Shown here: positions 33,314-48,504 of the stretch, in pieces
Layout of the letters: every line of letters begins with the position of its first letter
How positions within the stretch are numbered: position 1 is the first letter of the stretch
Assembly: GCA_007922305.1 (NCBI GenBank)
Contig: ML677472.1
Span: forward strand, 1,059,814-1,123,813
Length of the DNA stretch: 64,000 nt
Direction of reading: 5' to 3'
Source: Dermatemys mawii
Lineage: Eukaryota > Chordata > Testudines > Dermatemydidae
Position numbers and translations under genes: made by a program
The notes under the pieces: generated by a model
Seen by the model: the letters and a program-made list of their open reading frames with translations, nothing else
What the model was told of the DNA's origin: nothing
Database searches by the model: none

Positions 33314-34072
33314 CAGGGATGGGCAAACTACGGCCACGTGTGGCCCGCTGGCCATTTTCATCTGGCCTGCAAGCTCTGGCCAGGGACCAGGCTGAGCGCG
33401 GGAAGCTGCGAGGCCCCGCCCTCCCTGGCTGGGCCCAGCGCGGCATGCCGCTGGGCCCCGCCCTCCCTAGCGGGGGGCCGGGTGGAGCGCGGGAAGCCGC
33501 GGGGCCCCACGCTCCCTGGCAGGGCCCGCCCTGTGCTCCCTGGCCCAGGGCCAGGTGGAGTGCGGTGAGCCGCAGAGCACCCCGCTCCCTGGCTGGGGGC
33601 CGAGCCAAGTGCAGGGAGCCGCTGAGCCCCATGATCCCTAGCTGGGGCTGGGTTGAGGAGCGTCCGGCTGAGTAAGGTAAGCGACGGGGGTGGGGGCGGT
33701 TAGATGTTGGGGGGACTAAGGGGGGGAATCTCGGGAGGAGGCAGTCAGGGAACAAAGCAAGGGGGCTTAGATGGTGTGTGGGCTCCCCAGGGGATGGTAG
33801 TTAGGTTGGGGGGGATCTCGGGCGGGGGCAGTCAGGGAACAAAGAACAGGGGGGCTTAGATACGGGGTGGGGTTCTGGGGCAGCAGTTGGAGCGGGGGGG
33901 CAGATGGGTCGGAGGTTCTGAGGGCGGCAGTCAGGGGCGGGAAGTGCATGGGGGTTGGATAAGGGGCAGGGGCAGGCTGTTTGGGGAGCCCTCCACACAA
34001 TTCCCTACCCAGCCCTCTGCACAATTTTTAACCCCAGTGTGGCCCTCGGGCCAAAAGGTTTGCCCACCCCTG
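33314..34072. mobile_element. hAT element, GC-rich, with 8-bp target duplication
   Basis: The ends are CAGGGATGGGCAAACTACGG and AAGGTTTGCCCACCCCTG. The flanking octamers are TGCTAGAT (33306-33313) and TGTTAGAT (34073-34080), one mismatch apart. The interior is a G/C-rich repeat of GGGGCCC and GGCTGG blocks and gives spurious open frames. At 759 bp it is non-autonomous. A truncated relative lies at about 53302-53750. Confidence 0.82.
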
Positions 34073-34279
34073 TGTTAGATGAACCATTAGTCTGACCCCA
34101 TGTCATTCTTATGCTTTTATGATTTTCAGAAGAGCTGTTCACCTATATCTTCACCTGTAATTGTTGGGAGTGGGAGCAGTGGTTGCTCAGCCCCTCCATA
34201 GGTGCCTAATTTTAAAAGTAACCCAAAAGCCTGATGATTTTGACTGGAATGTATGAGGGAACCTGTCACGTTACTGAAA

Positions 34280-35390
34280 TTATCTGGAATCATATAGATC
34301 ATTGGTGCAAGTAAGGTCCTGTAGGGGCACCAAATCTTAGGTAAAGGGGGTCATATAAGGTGTCTACGACCAGGTTATGGTCTACTGATTATGATTATGC
34401 TATCTGTATGTGTGTATCTTGTTTGTAGCTAGAGTTATGAAGATTGGCTGTATAGTGTCTGTATTTCAAACTTATGCTTGCTTTTGGGTGAAATCCCAAA
34501 GTTACTGTTAGCTTCGCCTGGCCTTCCTGATGGCCCATCAAGTTCCAGTCAAGCTAACAATGAACTTTGTAGGTGCCTGTCCACACCCGAGCTTCCCCAG
34601 GAATGTGGCCTGGCTGCTCAGGTGCTGAATCTTGAAGAGTCATGTAACTGGACCACATGGCCCTGAAACTCCATTTTACAACTGGACTCTGATTAGCAAG
34701 AATGAGGCGGTCTCCACCCACAAGAGGAAGTCTATATAAACCTGGGAGAAAGATTTCCATTTTGTCTTTTAATCTCCAGTCTCCAGCCTGGCTCCTACTT
34801 CTGGATGGGACTTTGCTGCAAAGGGGCATCTGGCCAAAGGATTGATGACCCATTCCTCCTGGGAATGTATTCCAGAGACTCTGATTTGAACCTGCAGTTA
34901 TTCTACAACTGATGCAAGCCATTACTGCATGTATTTGATTTCCTTTAACCATTCCTAACCCTCACCTAGATCTTTTTCCTTGTGTAATAAACCTTTAGAT
35001 TTTAGATTCTAAAGGATTGGCTACAGTGTGATTTATGGGTGAGATCTGATTTGTATATTGACCTGGGTCTGGGGCCTGATTCTTTGGAATCGGGGAGAAC
35101 TGTTTTCTTTATTGGGGGTACTGGTTTTCATAATCATTTGTCCCCAGGACAGGCGGCTGCCGGTGGTGATACTGGGAAGCTGGAGTGTCTAAGGGAATTG
35201 CTTGTGTGACTTGTGGCTAGCGAGTGGGGTGAAACCAAAGTCTTTTCTGTGTGGCTGGTTTGGTAACCCTTTGGGGTGGGGAAACCCCAGCTTCGGGCTG
35301 TAATTGCCCCTTGTGAAGCAATTTGTCCTGATCTGACACTCTCAGTGGGTCACACCAGGAACAGCACAGTCACAGAACCTTATGGATTTA
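34280..35390 (+). mobile_element. LTR-type element, plus copy of an inverted pair
   Basis: It contains a TCTATATAAACC box near 34732 and a TGTGTAATAAACCTTTAG poly(A) region near 34981, the spacing of an LTR promoter and R region. A diverged inverted copy is at 35790-36650 (shared ...TTTAGATTCTAAAGGATTGG). Precise termini were not fixed. Confidence 0.55.
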
Positions 35391-35597
35391 GCTGGAGAAA
35401 TTAGCTCTTGTGGAGGAGCATGTGGAGTTCAAAACCCTGTCATTCTCAAGGAAAAAGGGGATTAATGCACTCCTAGAAGAAATAAACACCAATTAACTCC
35501 TGGCTCATGTGGTGGTTTAGTGTCTCCCTCTCTCTAGAGTTGAGTTTGAGTATAGGGAAGGGAATGGGAGGGAATCACAAGGGATGAGGCCATTAGC

Positions 35598-35598
35598 G

Positions 35599-35631
<33 letters not shown>
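35598..35631 (+). repeat. (GT)n(GA)n microsatellite
   Basis: GTGTGTGTGAGAGAGAGAGA followed by further GA units. It lies in the spacer between the two inverted LTR-type copies. Confidence 0.9.
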
Positions 35632-35789
35632 ATGGGTAGAAGAAGGAATCATCGCTGACATATGCTGCTTCATTTTGGTTTTTTTTCATTACAGATTATT
35701 TAAAATGTGAGAGAAAACAATGGCCAAAAGCATATTCTTCCCTGTTATTACTTCTCACCACCTCCTGTAACGACACAGCCTCTGGCAGG

Positions 35790-36645
35790 ACACAACTGAT
35801 AGTACCAATTCAGTACAAATTGCTTAGAGTAGGGCAGTCATAACCCCAAGCTGGTTATTCTCCACGTCTAAGGCACAACAAACAAGTCAAACAGAGAGGA
35901 CTTCAGTCCACTGGCTGACCATAAGTCGTATAAGCAATTCCCTTAGACACTCCAGTTTCCTAGTATCACCACCAGTGCCACTCATTATGGAGATGAATTG
36001 TTATGAAAACCAATGCCCCAGTAAAAGGAATAAGTTTCTCCCACTCCCAAAGAACCAAGCCTCAGACCCAGGTCTATATACAAGTCAGAGCTTACCCACA
36101 AATCATGCTGTTGCCAATCCTTTAGAATCTAAAATCTATAAGTTTATTCATAAGAAGAAAGAAATATAGATGAGAGCTAAAATTGGTTAAACTGAATCAA
36201 TTACATACAGTAATAGCAAAGTTCTTGGTTCAGGCTTGTAGCAGTGATGGAATAAACTGCAGGCTCAAATCAAGTCTCTGGAGTACATCCACAGCTGGGG
36301 TGGGTTGTTCGGTCCTTTGTTTAGAGCTTCAGTTTCAAGCATAGTTCCTCCAGAAATCAGAAGCAGGACTGAAGACAAAATGGAGATGATGATGCGTTTT
36401 ATAGTCCTTTTGCCATGTGACTTGTTCTTTCTTTGTTCCAAGCACAAGCCATCCAGCACATTGCATGGAAAAAACCTTAGAGTTCTGGCCATAGGCATGT
36501 CCCTGCATGTCTTGCTGAGTCACAAGCCTTCTCTCAGTGAATCAGCTGTATACCTGGTGGTCCTTAATGGGCCATCAAGCAGGCAAGTCAGTGCTGAAAT
36601 TGTCTGGAAAGTCACCCAGAAGCATAGCACAAGTTGAAATACTGT
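35790..36645 (-). mobile_element. LTR-type element, minus copy of an inverted pair
   Basis: The reverse complement aligns with 34.6-35.3 kb: AAGGGAATTGC, GATACTAGGAAACTGGAGTG, and ATAGATTTTAGATTCTAAAG. About 400 bp separate the two arms. Coding capacity is absent. Confidence 0.5.
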
Positions 36646-36647
36646 TA

Positions 36648-37568
36648 GGGTGACCAGATTGCAAGAGTGAAATATCAGGACACATTGGGCGAGCAGTGGG
36701 GGGACAGCGGTGGGGTTTTGTGTGTGCAAGGATATTTTGCGCCCTAGGCAAAAATTTTACCTTGCGACCCCTGGCTCTTTTCCTGGAGCATTGCTTATTA
36801 TAAACTTTTTAAATGAATATCGAATAATGTAATGTAGCATGGGGCAGAGGGTTGGAGTGCAGGGGGGAGGGCTCTGGCTGGGACTGGGGATGAGGGGTTT
36901 GGTGTGTTGGAGTGTCTCAGGGCTTGGGTTGAGGGTGAGGTGTGGGGGAAGCTCTGGCTGAGGGTGTTGGCTCAGGGGTGGCCCAGGGCTAGGGATGAGT
37001 TTAGGTGCAGGCAGGTTGCTCCGGGACTGGGGCCAGAAAGGAGTACTCCCCCAGCCCTTTCCTTGCTGGCAGCAGCAAGATCTGGGGGAGGGGCCCGCCT
37101 TTCCTGCCCCCCCACCCCCCAGCAGCAGCACACTCACACCGTCACTGGCAGGAGAAGTTGGCGGGCACTAGGACCCTGCGGCGGCAGTTGCTGCAGGGAG
37201 GCAGCATGTTGCTGCACTGACAGACACAGGGATGCTTTGGCTCTGAGGGCCATCGAGGTGCATGGGGGCAGCAAGGGGAGGCTGGGGGACACTTCGGGGA
37301 GGCGCAGGGGGGCGGCCGGAGCTAGGTTGTGGGGAGGGGGGTTGTTGGGGGTTCTCTGCCCACTCCCTGCAGCATTCCACGTGGAGACCTCCTCCCACTC
37401 TCTGCCTGCTTGGGGCCCATGTGCAAGCTTCTGCGGAGCTGCCCCAGGCAGAAGCAGTAATCGGTGCCTGGCCCCTAATATCCGGACAAAAGGGCGTGCC
37501 GACCGATGTGCGCTCAGGACGCGGGACAAGTCCCCTAAAATTGGGACTGTCGGGACGTCTGGTCACCC
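36648..37568. mobile_element. TA-flanked TIR element, 921 bp
   Basis: Starts GGGTGACCAGATTGC and ends ACGTCTGGTCACCC. TA precedes (36646-36647) and follows (37569-37570). The interior is GC-rich with only compositional open frames. Its ends match the tiny copies at 51174 and 54263 better than its interior does. Confidence 0.78.
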
Positions 37569-37570
37569 TA

Positions 37571-38293
<723 letters not shown>

Positions 38294-38848
38294 TAACCTG
38301 AGCCTCTTCTACTTGCTGCTTACCTAACAGCTGCCTCCTAATGTGCTGATCCTCACTGTTCTTATTCCTTGTCCTCTCCTCACTGCTCTGCCCAACTCGA
38401 GACCTCTCTAATCCGCAACTGTCTAGCCTCAAGCCTATCCCAGTTGTTGCCTCTTAAAACTACAAGTTTGTCTCAACCCCTTGGGCTTTTCTCACTGTGC
38501 CCCCATGCCCAGATCTCTTCAACTACTTTCTCTCAAGACTGCCCTGGGAGGAGACCCTTTTTCAGTCTCCTAGTTCATCTAGTTCTAGAATTTTCCCCTT
38601 GTACCCACTGTTACTCTACCACCGAACTCTGTGCTGGGCAAAAAAGAGAATTTTTTCTCCAGGGTCTTTCACTTCTGGGTTTCTCCTCCTTTCTGCACCC
38701 CCAATGGGACTCCATCCATGAAATGATGGGAAACCATATCAGGGAGGGGTATGGAGAGCAGTTATGACTAATGGAGTTGCTTAATGGGCCTTTTGAGCCC
38801 CATAGCAAGAGTGGGAGGGGGGCACCAACTAAGGGAAGGATTCCAGGG

Positions 38849-39267
38849 CATAGGCGCTGGCTCCGTGGGTGCTCTGGGACTGGAGCACCCACAGGGAAAA
38901 ACTGGTGAGTGCTCTGCACCCACCGGTAGTTCCCACCCCACCCCCACCCAGCTCACCTCCACTCCTCCTCCTCCCCTCAGTGCACTGCGTGCTCACTTTT
39001 TCCCCCTCCCTCCCAGTGCTTGCACCACAAAACAGCTGTTTTGCGTGGCTGGGAGGGAGGGGGAACAAGGCACGCTCAGGGGAGGAGGCCAGGCTGGGAT
39101 GGGGATTTGGGTAAGGAGTCCAATAGGAGCAGGGAGAGGGTGGAGTTGGGGCTGGGACTTTGGGGAAGGAGTTGGAATGGGGGCAGGGAAGGGGTGGAGT
39201 TGGGGCAGGGCTGGAGAGGCCTGGGGAGGCGAGCACCCACCAGCGCTAGGGAAAGTTGGTGCCTATG
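38849..39267. mobile_element. hAT-type repeat in FAM131B intron
   Basis: It starts CATAGGCGCTGGCTCC and ends AAGTTGGTGCCTATG, an inverted pair. The flanks TTCCAGGG (38841-38848) and GTCCAGGG (39268-39275) match at 7 of 8 positions, as expected for hAT. No coding capacity. Confidence 0.72.
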
Positions 39268-39314
39268 GTCCAGGGGACAATGTGGGGAACCCCTTTCCAG
39301 AGAAGTGTGAATAG

Positions 39315-39668
<354 letters not shown>

Positions 39669-39834
39669 TGAGGAATGCACACTGATGGGGTGGAGAGGTG
39701 CAGCTCAGATGAGGACGGGGGTGGGGGTGCTGGGGGATATGCATGGTGAGAAGGAGCAGGTCAGAGAAGGGGATATCATTGAGGCAGGAATAGGAAGGAT
39801 CAGTGTTTCAGGGGTGTCAATGAGGTAGGAGTAG

Positions 39835-40206
<372 letters not shown>

Positions 40207-40334
40207 TAGAGTCAGGGCCCAGCAGACAAGCTCCAGACTTCATGCTTCTGGGCCTTTGGGCACGGCAGAGAAGGCCAGATTCTGCTGGAATCAATCACCT
40301 GTATATCCAGGTTCTTCAGATTTGTCTGTCATTT

Positions 40335-40620
40335 AGGGGTGAAAGTGGGCGGTACAGCGTATGGGTAAGAACCCGTACCGGCCCATATTCACCCCACATT
40401 AAAGTGCTGCCGTGGCAGTGCTTTAACGTCCCTGCTCCTTTTGTCTCCCCTGTCAGGGGCCCTGCCGGTACAGATCCTACCAGCAGGGCTGCCAACTGGG
40501 AGTGCAGGGGAGGGAACAGCTACAGGCACTTACCGGGGTTGGCTCTGACAATCCCAGCCCCTCCCCTTCAGGGGCCAGAGCCGGCCCTAGTCCAGCCCCA
40601 TTTTGGTAAGTGCCTACAAC
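40335..40620. mobile_element. Unclassified repeat in FAM131B intron
   Basis: It starts AGGGGTGAAAGTGGGCGGTA and has GTACCGG-like and TACCGG repeats with a GCCGGTACAG block, resembling a common turtle repeat. No right terminus was identified. Confidence 0.35.
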
Positions 40621-40673
40621 TACTTTCTCCCCTGCTGCCATTTCCAATGGGTCCCATCTTGTCCTCCCTCTAG

Positions 40674-41390
<717 letters not shown>

Positions 41391-44300
41391 TGCTTCCAGT
41401 GAGGAATCCGTCATCGCTACCAAATGGGAGATGGGAGGGGAAATGAAATGACAGGAAAACCTCTCCCCAGGTTTCCAGGCGGACACACCTTTCATTCTGA
41501 CATTTAATTTTTAACAAAAGAGAAGTAAAGAACTGGAGGTGTTTGACAGGAGCGGAGCCCTCCTTCCCCCCATCATGGACTGATCACCTGACCCCCACTG
41601 CTGTGGACAGCATGCTGGGGGTCAGGAACTTTGGACTTTAAATCTTTTTGATACAGGGATTTGGCTCTGGATTCAGACTACTCAGATGTTGCGACGTGGG
41701 TCCCAAGATACAAACAGTGGCTTGATACAGGAATGTGGCTGTATGGATAGGATCTATCTTGGCAGAATGGATGCTGTTTTGGGGCTACAATCTGCTTTGA
41801 TCCATGGGATAGGTGAATAGAGAGTCTGTTTTGAACAGGGCACAAGACTGTGTGGATATAGGTTGCACTGATACAGGGATTATGGCTGATATACAGAATA
41901 AGGCTGTATGAATATAGCCACTGCACTGATAGGATGGATGAGCTATAAGGATAAATATAGTACAGATCTTTGATATGAAAACCAAGGCTCTGTGGAGACA
42001 GACTGTACTGTGGTATGGATGGTGTGGCTCTGTGGATACAGGATGTGCTCTGGTACAGATGGCGTACCTCTGTGGACAAGGATTGTGCTCTAGTACAGAT
42101 AGTGTGGCTCTGTGGACACAGGCTGTGCTGTGATACGAATGGTGAGGCTCTGTGGACACACGCTGTGCTCTGGTATGGATGGTGTGGTTCTGTGGACACG
42201 GGCTATGCTCTGGTATGGATGGTGAGGCTCTGTGGATACAGACCTAATCTATACGGCATGAGCTGTGCTTCATTCTCTCTGAAACATTTTTCTTTTGCTC
42301 CCTCTGACATGTCTGTCTGCTTGGGAGCTGCAGTGAGACCGGGGAAGCAGGAGATATTTCCAGGTGATGTTCTGCACTACATGCATGGGGAGGGGGTCAC
42401 CTGCCATTTTCTACTATATAGACATAGTAACATAAAGCTGACTTTCCCAGAGGATTTGGGAGTTTGTCCACCTCTGAGTACTGCCTGAATCCTTCCCTCT
42501 TTTCCTCTGCAAGGAGGCCAGGAACAGCAGGAACAAACAGTATCACCATTTTTGAGTTTATATTGGATTTTTGTTGCTGTTTCTTTTTCTACAGTTTTAT
42601 ATTGCTGGGTAATGGTTCTAAACACAGTGGTTAACAGAGGGAAAGGCCTGTGGGCTGGCCATCACTGACCATAACTACCATACCATTCTCGGTGTCCCTA
42701 GTCCTTCTGTGGTGCCAAATGTGGATGGAGGAAAGGGGTGAGAGGGAAATTTTTCTCCTCCCTCCTGTTCATTTCTTTTCCTGCTTTACATTTTCTGTTT
42801 TTCTTGACAATGTAAATAGGCCTTGGCTCTGTTTTCTTCTTTCTCATTCCTCCCATCTCTCTTTCAGAGGTGGGGAAGGCTGGGTTTTGGGGGGTCTTCC
42901 CCATTTTTACGGGTTCTATATTTTTGTTAACAAAGTTTGTGATTTGTGGACTGATAGGGTTTTGATCCCATGTGATTCCCCTTCTTGTTGCTGCAGACAT
43001 TCTACAGAAGAAGGAACTTTAAATAGGTATTTAACCAATCGTTTCCTCTCTGCTCTTGCTAGGGAGTAAACAGGAGACAAAAATCGTGTGAGAGCAATCA
43101 TTGTTCAGACAGCAGAACATGACCAGCAGGGGATGGTAGAAGTGTTAGGTGTTCACTGAAATGTGGGCAGTGTGTGAGCAATTGCATCCCTCCAGCAAAG
43201 AAATGCCATCAAAGGGCAAGTTAAGGGTGGGGAACTGGATAAATGAACCAAGCTGGAGATTGCCCTCTTTCTGCACTACCCTGGTGGCATCTCTTTCCCA
43301 TTTGCTCCAAGCCAGAGCCACTTCTGTTAAACTGGAATACAGACATTTGTCTTCTCTCTGTCTTCTCCTCCCTGGTGGTAGAATTGGTATTGCTGCTTGC
43401 AAGATGAGAGAGTGAGGCTTGTTCCTCTCCTGATCCAGGTTTGGAACCCAACCCATGTAGGAGGGAAGGAGTACGTGTCAGGAGAGGAGAACGTGGCAGG
43501 AATACTATCCAGGAGGCTAGGAGCTGAGACAGCCACAGGAAAACAGAAGTGGATCATGTCCAGGAATCAAAGGGAGGATGAATTAGCATGGAGTCTTGGA
43601 GATGATTATTCCACCAGACACCTTTCCTACTGGCAATTGGGATTATAGGGAACTCCACAGTGAACTTCTGAGTCTCTCCAGCAAGCTCCATTTCAAGAGG
43701 ATCCATCTTCTCTCTCCACTGGGAGGAGTGTTTGGGAGGATTATGTGAGGCTGACACTTGGGGGCGAATATGAGACAAAAGCATTTGTTACCACCTCTTT
43801 ATCCCCATTTTGTCAGAGCTTCCCTGTCTCTTCCAGGGGAGGTTGATCCTTTACTGGGTGATGGGGTTTCAGTATCTACTTAAATATGTTTGCACATTCT
43901 GATACCAACCTCCTGAGTCCCAAGGTTGCAAAAGTTGGATAAAGCACATCCCAAAATCCCAGGAGAACTCATTATCCTGAATTTATCTGAACTGCTTTGG
44001 TCTGGCTGCTGCATAGATTGGGGAAGTCTCACTAGCAAGAACAGAAAAACTGGGAAAGTGTGTAGGCACTGCAGCAAAATGACATACAAATGAAAGTTAA
44101 CCCAACTTTTTTTGAATCTTCAGGAAAACTGACAGTGTGTTTCTCTGGGGTTTTTCTTTGTGAGGGGGAAGGTTCGATAAGCCTGCTTCTTATTTTTTTC
44201 CGAACCATTCTGCCTCCGAGAGCCTAGCCAGGACCAACCTGGATGTTTACGGTAATTATATTTCAGTGTATCTGTAAATGTATCCTGCTCCCACCTTGTC

Positions 44301-44732
44301 ATTCACAGGACCAGGACAAGGGAGTCATCTTGGTTAGGTCTATTTTTTTTTTAATGCAGACAAGTTGTGCATTTTGTAAGATGTGTGACAAATGTATGAG
44401 GTACATTTTCTCCATAGGAGAGAAGTGACAGAGGGACACACATTACATGGAAAACAAAGACTAAGAAAGAAAAAGTAAAGAAATTTACTTTATGAAAATC
44501 CCACAGAATGCAATAGCATGTGAAAACCTTCCGACAGAGTTTTCTGACCTCTAGAGAATTATACTTCTGCTACAGAATTCTGTAGTCCAGTTTCAAAAAG
44601 CTTATAGCTGGGATCTCATTGTCTATTAAATCCTAAAGGTGTTTACAGTAATTTCTACAGAAACCTATTATTTTCAAGGTATTAAATTTTATAAGATTTT
44701 TCCATAAAGATCTTGCTTTTTTGGCAAATAAA
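41391..44732 (+). other. Tentative FAM131B 3' UTR
   Basis: Sequence after the stop without introns or obvious LINE content. AATAAA motifs occur at 44727-44732, 47040-47045 and 49619-49624, and any could end the transcript; the first is used here as a working border. The UTR contains the 40-bp minisatellite at 41988. Transcript data are needed for the real end. Confidence 0.4.
41988..42254 (+). repeat. 40-bp minisatellite in the FAM131B 3' region
   Basis: CTCTGTGGA or a close variant starts at 41988, 42028, 42068, 42108, 42148, 42188 and 42228, an exact 40-base register. Units carry CTCTGTGG(A)CACAGGCTGT and then GGTATGGATGGTG. Six full units and one partial are seen, with more decayed matches upstream (about 41700-41985). 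The repeat lacks stops on minus and produces open frames there that are artefacts. Confidence 0.88.
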
Positions 44733-45982
44733 GATCTTACCTTTTTTTCAAAAAGAACCAAAAAAACCTTCCCCTATGGTCCTCACCATCCAAGAGCACA
44801 TATGCCTTTCTCGTTGCCAGAAACTTGACTGGACACAGCATGCCCATGGCCTCCAACCATTGCCTAAGTGAGGCCCAAATGGACAATATTAATCACAAAC
44901 GGATAGATCACTTTTAGTCTCCTGCAAAATGTGATGCTACCTTAAAAAGTGATTGTATAAAAATGGGCTTTTTTTATGCAACAGACCTGCACCCTGCCTG
45001 TATCCAGAATCAGATCCTCTAAGGCTCCCTGATTTTCAGCTCTTTCTGAAAATCAGGTCTATTGAAGGTATCCAAAAACCGAGGAATGCAAAGTTACTAG
45101 TTCCTTTTGAAAATCTTGCTCCTAGATTTTGACTTAATTTTTCTCAAGTTATCCCTGCAGAGCCAGCCTAGCTCAGAAAGAGGGTAACAGAACCTATTCC
45201 TTCTTGTGCAGCATCTGCAGAATTGTTTACTATGATCTAATTAGTCCTGAAGGCCACGGGGCTGCCACAGGTATCATTGGCGGCACAATTTGACTTACGG
45301 TTTTTTTATTCTAGGGGATAATCTGGAAAGAGTCCAGTTTGACTCCCAGAGCCCAGTCTGAGTCTGCAGGTTGGCAGTCAGAAACAAACATATTTTTATT
45401 GTCAAGTAAGCAAGTTTGATCTGGAGTCGTCACTTGTGAGCAGAGCTGCACTCATGAAATATTTCTGAAATTGCTCGAAGCAGTGTAGCTAGAGAGCTCC
45501 CTGCCTTTGTTTGCTTTTCACTACTAAGCCATTAAGTCTTTAGCAGGAGCCATGACTTCTGGTCTATGCGGAACAGAGAAGTGTCTCTTTAAATATGAGT
45601 GACTAGTAGTTGAATCAGCTCTCAGACAGAGCTCTTTCTCATTCCTGTTCCCTTTACTGCCATCATCTGGCCAGTTCACACTACTGCTGTTAAACTGTTG
45701 TTTCCTGTGAACTGTTGTTCATGGGTTTGGAGACTACCTCCAGGACACCAGTTCCAGTGTGTCCCCGTGAGTGGCTGGCTCAGGGGAATCATGAAGTGGG
45801 ATATAGGGTCTTTCATCTCTAAAGCACAATTTTCAATTTGGCTCCAGGTTGGGGGAAATGGGTGGGTGAATGGGAGAAGAGGAAGGGGCCTTTCATTTGT
45901 AGGCATCAGTTCTGATACATCCTTAGGTCTAGGTAAATGGCTCAGGGAGTTGAGGAAGGGGACACAAATCTTATCACTTCTA
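44733..45982. other. Downstream FAM131B or intergenic DNA, nothing recognised
   Basis: AT-rich, no conserved coding segment or repeat family found. Confidence 0.4.
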
Positions 45983-46094
45983 GGGTGACTGGTTCCAATC
46001 TGTTCCTACTTTGTAGTGACTGACAGTCATTCCCATCTGGCAGCTCTTCGGTTTCCATGTGAACTGGCAGATCTCTAGCAGTGACTAGTCACCC
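45983..46094. mobile_element. Possible tiny TIR element
   Basis: Starts GGGTGACTGGT and ends ACTAGTCACCC, inverted repeats matching at 10 of 11 positions. TA flanks only the left end. Similar ends occur in the GGGTGACCAGA family of this window. Confidence 0.35.
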
Positions 46095-48417
46095 TTGCCA
46101 ATTCCACCCCTTTTTTTTGACTATGCTGGGACTTCAGAGCTGACAGGGAAAGGTAAGCACCACTGATAAGTCCTGTCCTATCACAGTAGGGCAGGGGCAA
46201 GTCTATGGGAACAATTGAGCACCGTGTTGGGCTACTGGGTTGAGACAGCTACTGCAGCCAGGGTACATGCCTGTTTTCATGCCAGTTCCAAGGTGACTTG
46301 AGAGTTGGAATGACCCTGAGATGTATAGACTTGGCCAAGTGTGTGTCAAAAGCCTGGACTATCCTTACTGTGTCCAGCAAATGGAAATTGTCTGTGGAGC
46401 CAGCAAGACAGCCAGGGAAAAGGAGACTGTTTTCTAAATCTGAACGGTGTGTGTGCCCCAGGGGGTGGGGGTGGGGGAGAGGCATCAGGGAAAAGGAGGG
46501 AGTTGAGGAAATATGTCAGCAAAAAAGATGAGAAAAGCTTTTTAAAAAATAACCACCACCACCCCTACAAAGGAGCTGAAGGGGTTAATCACAGAATAAG
46601 AGACTCTGCCAACCTGGTGTAGCTCAAGGGCTGTTACAGAGCTTGGTACTGCATAAGTAGGCTTGGCAGAATTCGATTTTTAATTTAGAATTTTGATCAA
46701 ATATCAATATTATTTTTAATCATTTTTTCTAGCTTTATTTCAGTTTTCACAATTGCATGAAATTATGGGGGGTGAAAATGAGGGAGGTCAGATAATGATT
46801 ATTTAATGACAGATGTTGAGACTCAAAAAGTTATATAGCTTCATAAGTGTTAAAACAAAAATTGTCAACATGTCATGTCAAAATATACAAAGTAAATATC
46901 TTTAGATCAAACTCAAAGTTCTCAAGCAGCATTTTTCTTACATTGCCTAGCTGTAAATTTCATTTATTGTCAATGGAAATATTTTTTCTTTAGTTTGTGT
47001 GTGTGTGTTCAGTGAAATCAGCATTTACTGACCATTACCAATAAAAATCTAATCCTTCCAAGCCTATGCATAGCTAGCTATCTAGCTCGCCCCTCTGGAA
47101 GACAAGGAGGCAGAGGGAGATGGCTCCACACTCAAGAATTATCTACTTCTTTCCTTGTCTCCCCTGAATAGCCAGAATATTGTGTTCCTCCTCCTGTGGA
47201 CACCAGCCAGCAACTGCCCCAAGTAAGAGCCCAATCCTGCTCCAACTGAAATTAGCTGGGACTTTGCCTTTCATGGGAGCAAGGTGAGGCCCTGAATCAC
47301 TAGAATCAGTCCCATTTGGCTTAAATGTCAGATTAATTGTCCTGATAGAGGAAAAAGATAAGTAAAAAGTAAACACCCTTCGATACGCTGGAGAGTAGCA
47401 CAGGCTGGCATTAAGCTTAGCTGCACAATCCAGAAAGGTGTCACCTCAGCCATCCATGTCAGGAGAAGGTCCTTGCTCTCTCACAGCCTAGACCTGTTTC
47501 TTCCTGCCAGCTCAGACTATCTCACACTAGCTTGTATGAGGGAAAGTTTCTCCATCTCACCCCACTTTGGATTTTCCTCATGGCTTGGTTCAGACATTTC
47601 TAAACATTGGGAAATGTCATTTTAAGCTGCTGTTACCAAAAGAGCCTTTCAAATACAGCAATCACCAGTGAGCTGCAATCAGCATATTTAATGCTGTCTT
47701 GAGAGAAGTGGATAAGAATGACATACTCTGTTTAGCTGGAGCACAGAAGAGGGAGTCTGACAAGGATGTGCTGTGCCTTAACTCAGGGAAGGGAAGGGCT
47801 AAACAGAGCGATATGCAGAATATGGAGCTGATGTGCGCCCATTAGATAACACCGCAGAGGCAATGTCAGTTATGAATGGAGCCAGATGAGGCCCTCTTTC
47901 ATATCATAGACACTCCCCAGGTGAGATAGATAGGGGGCTGGATCTGTAGGAGAGTGATAGACATCTGTGTCAGATCAGTATCTTTCTGTCTCTCCAGCAC
48001 ATGCAAAATGTCTGGCCCCTTGCTGGAGATCACAGGCTCCTGCTAGCACAGACAGCTCTCTAGGTCTGTTGAGAAATGATACAGATCACATGGTCACTGT
48101 GTTACCAGTAAAGATATGGCAGGATCTGCGTTGGCACATAGAGCCTATCTGGGTCTTTGTTATATATCTGGCTCTTCCTAGCACAGACAATGCAAGATAT
48201 GTACAAGAAATGTGTGATGTATACCAATTAGACCTTTCTTGGACATTTTTGTCCTTCCCTTGTATGGATATAAACAGGTCTGTACAAGAGTAATATGGAC
48301 CAACTGCGGTTGTGTATTGTATTTCCCCAGCACAGACATATCTGGGTTGGAATGTAAGTAATGTAACCACACCAGGACCCTGTTTTGGACAATATTTCCA
48401 CCCAGACCCTAGGATAT
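46095..48417. other. Intergenic, nothing recognised
   Basis: Between FAM131B and CLCN1. No conserved peptide with splice signals and no clear repeat family except minor low-complexity tracts. Confidence 0.45.
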
Positions 48418-48504
48418 GTCTTAGTTGGTATTGGTCCTGCTTTGAGCAGGGGGTTGGACTAGACGACCTCCTGAGGTCCCTTCCAACCCTGATATTCTAT
48501 GATT
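48418..48504 (+). mobile_element. CR1 3' tail, strongly 5'-truncated
   Basis: GCAGGGGGTTGGACTAGACG then ACCTCCTGAGGTCCCTTCCA and ATATTCTATGATT is the standard CR1 terminus. Fewer than 90 bases are retained. Confidence 0.9.

Noticed and set aside
33300..33755. Overlapping open frames on both strands and a CpG-island-like look
   Set aside because: This is the GC-rich interior of the hAT element 33314-34072 with a clear target duplication, not a promoter.
41678..42199. Minus-strand open frame of 173 codons with STEPHHPYQS-like repeats
   Set aside because: It is the 40-bp minisatellite read in reverse, within the FAM131B 3' region. There are no splice or start features.
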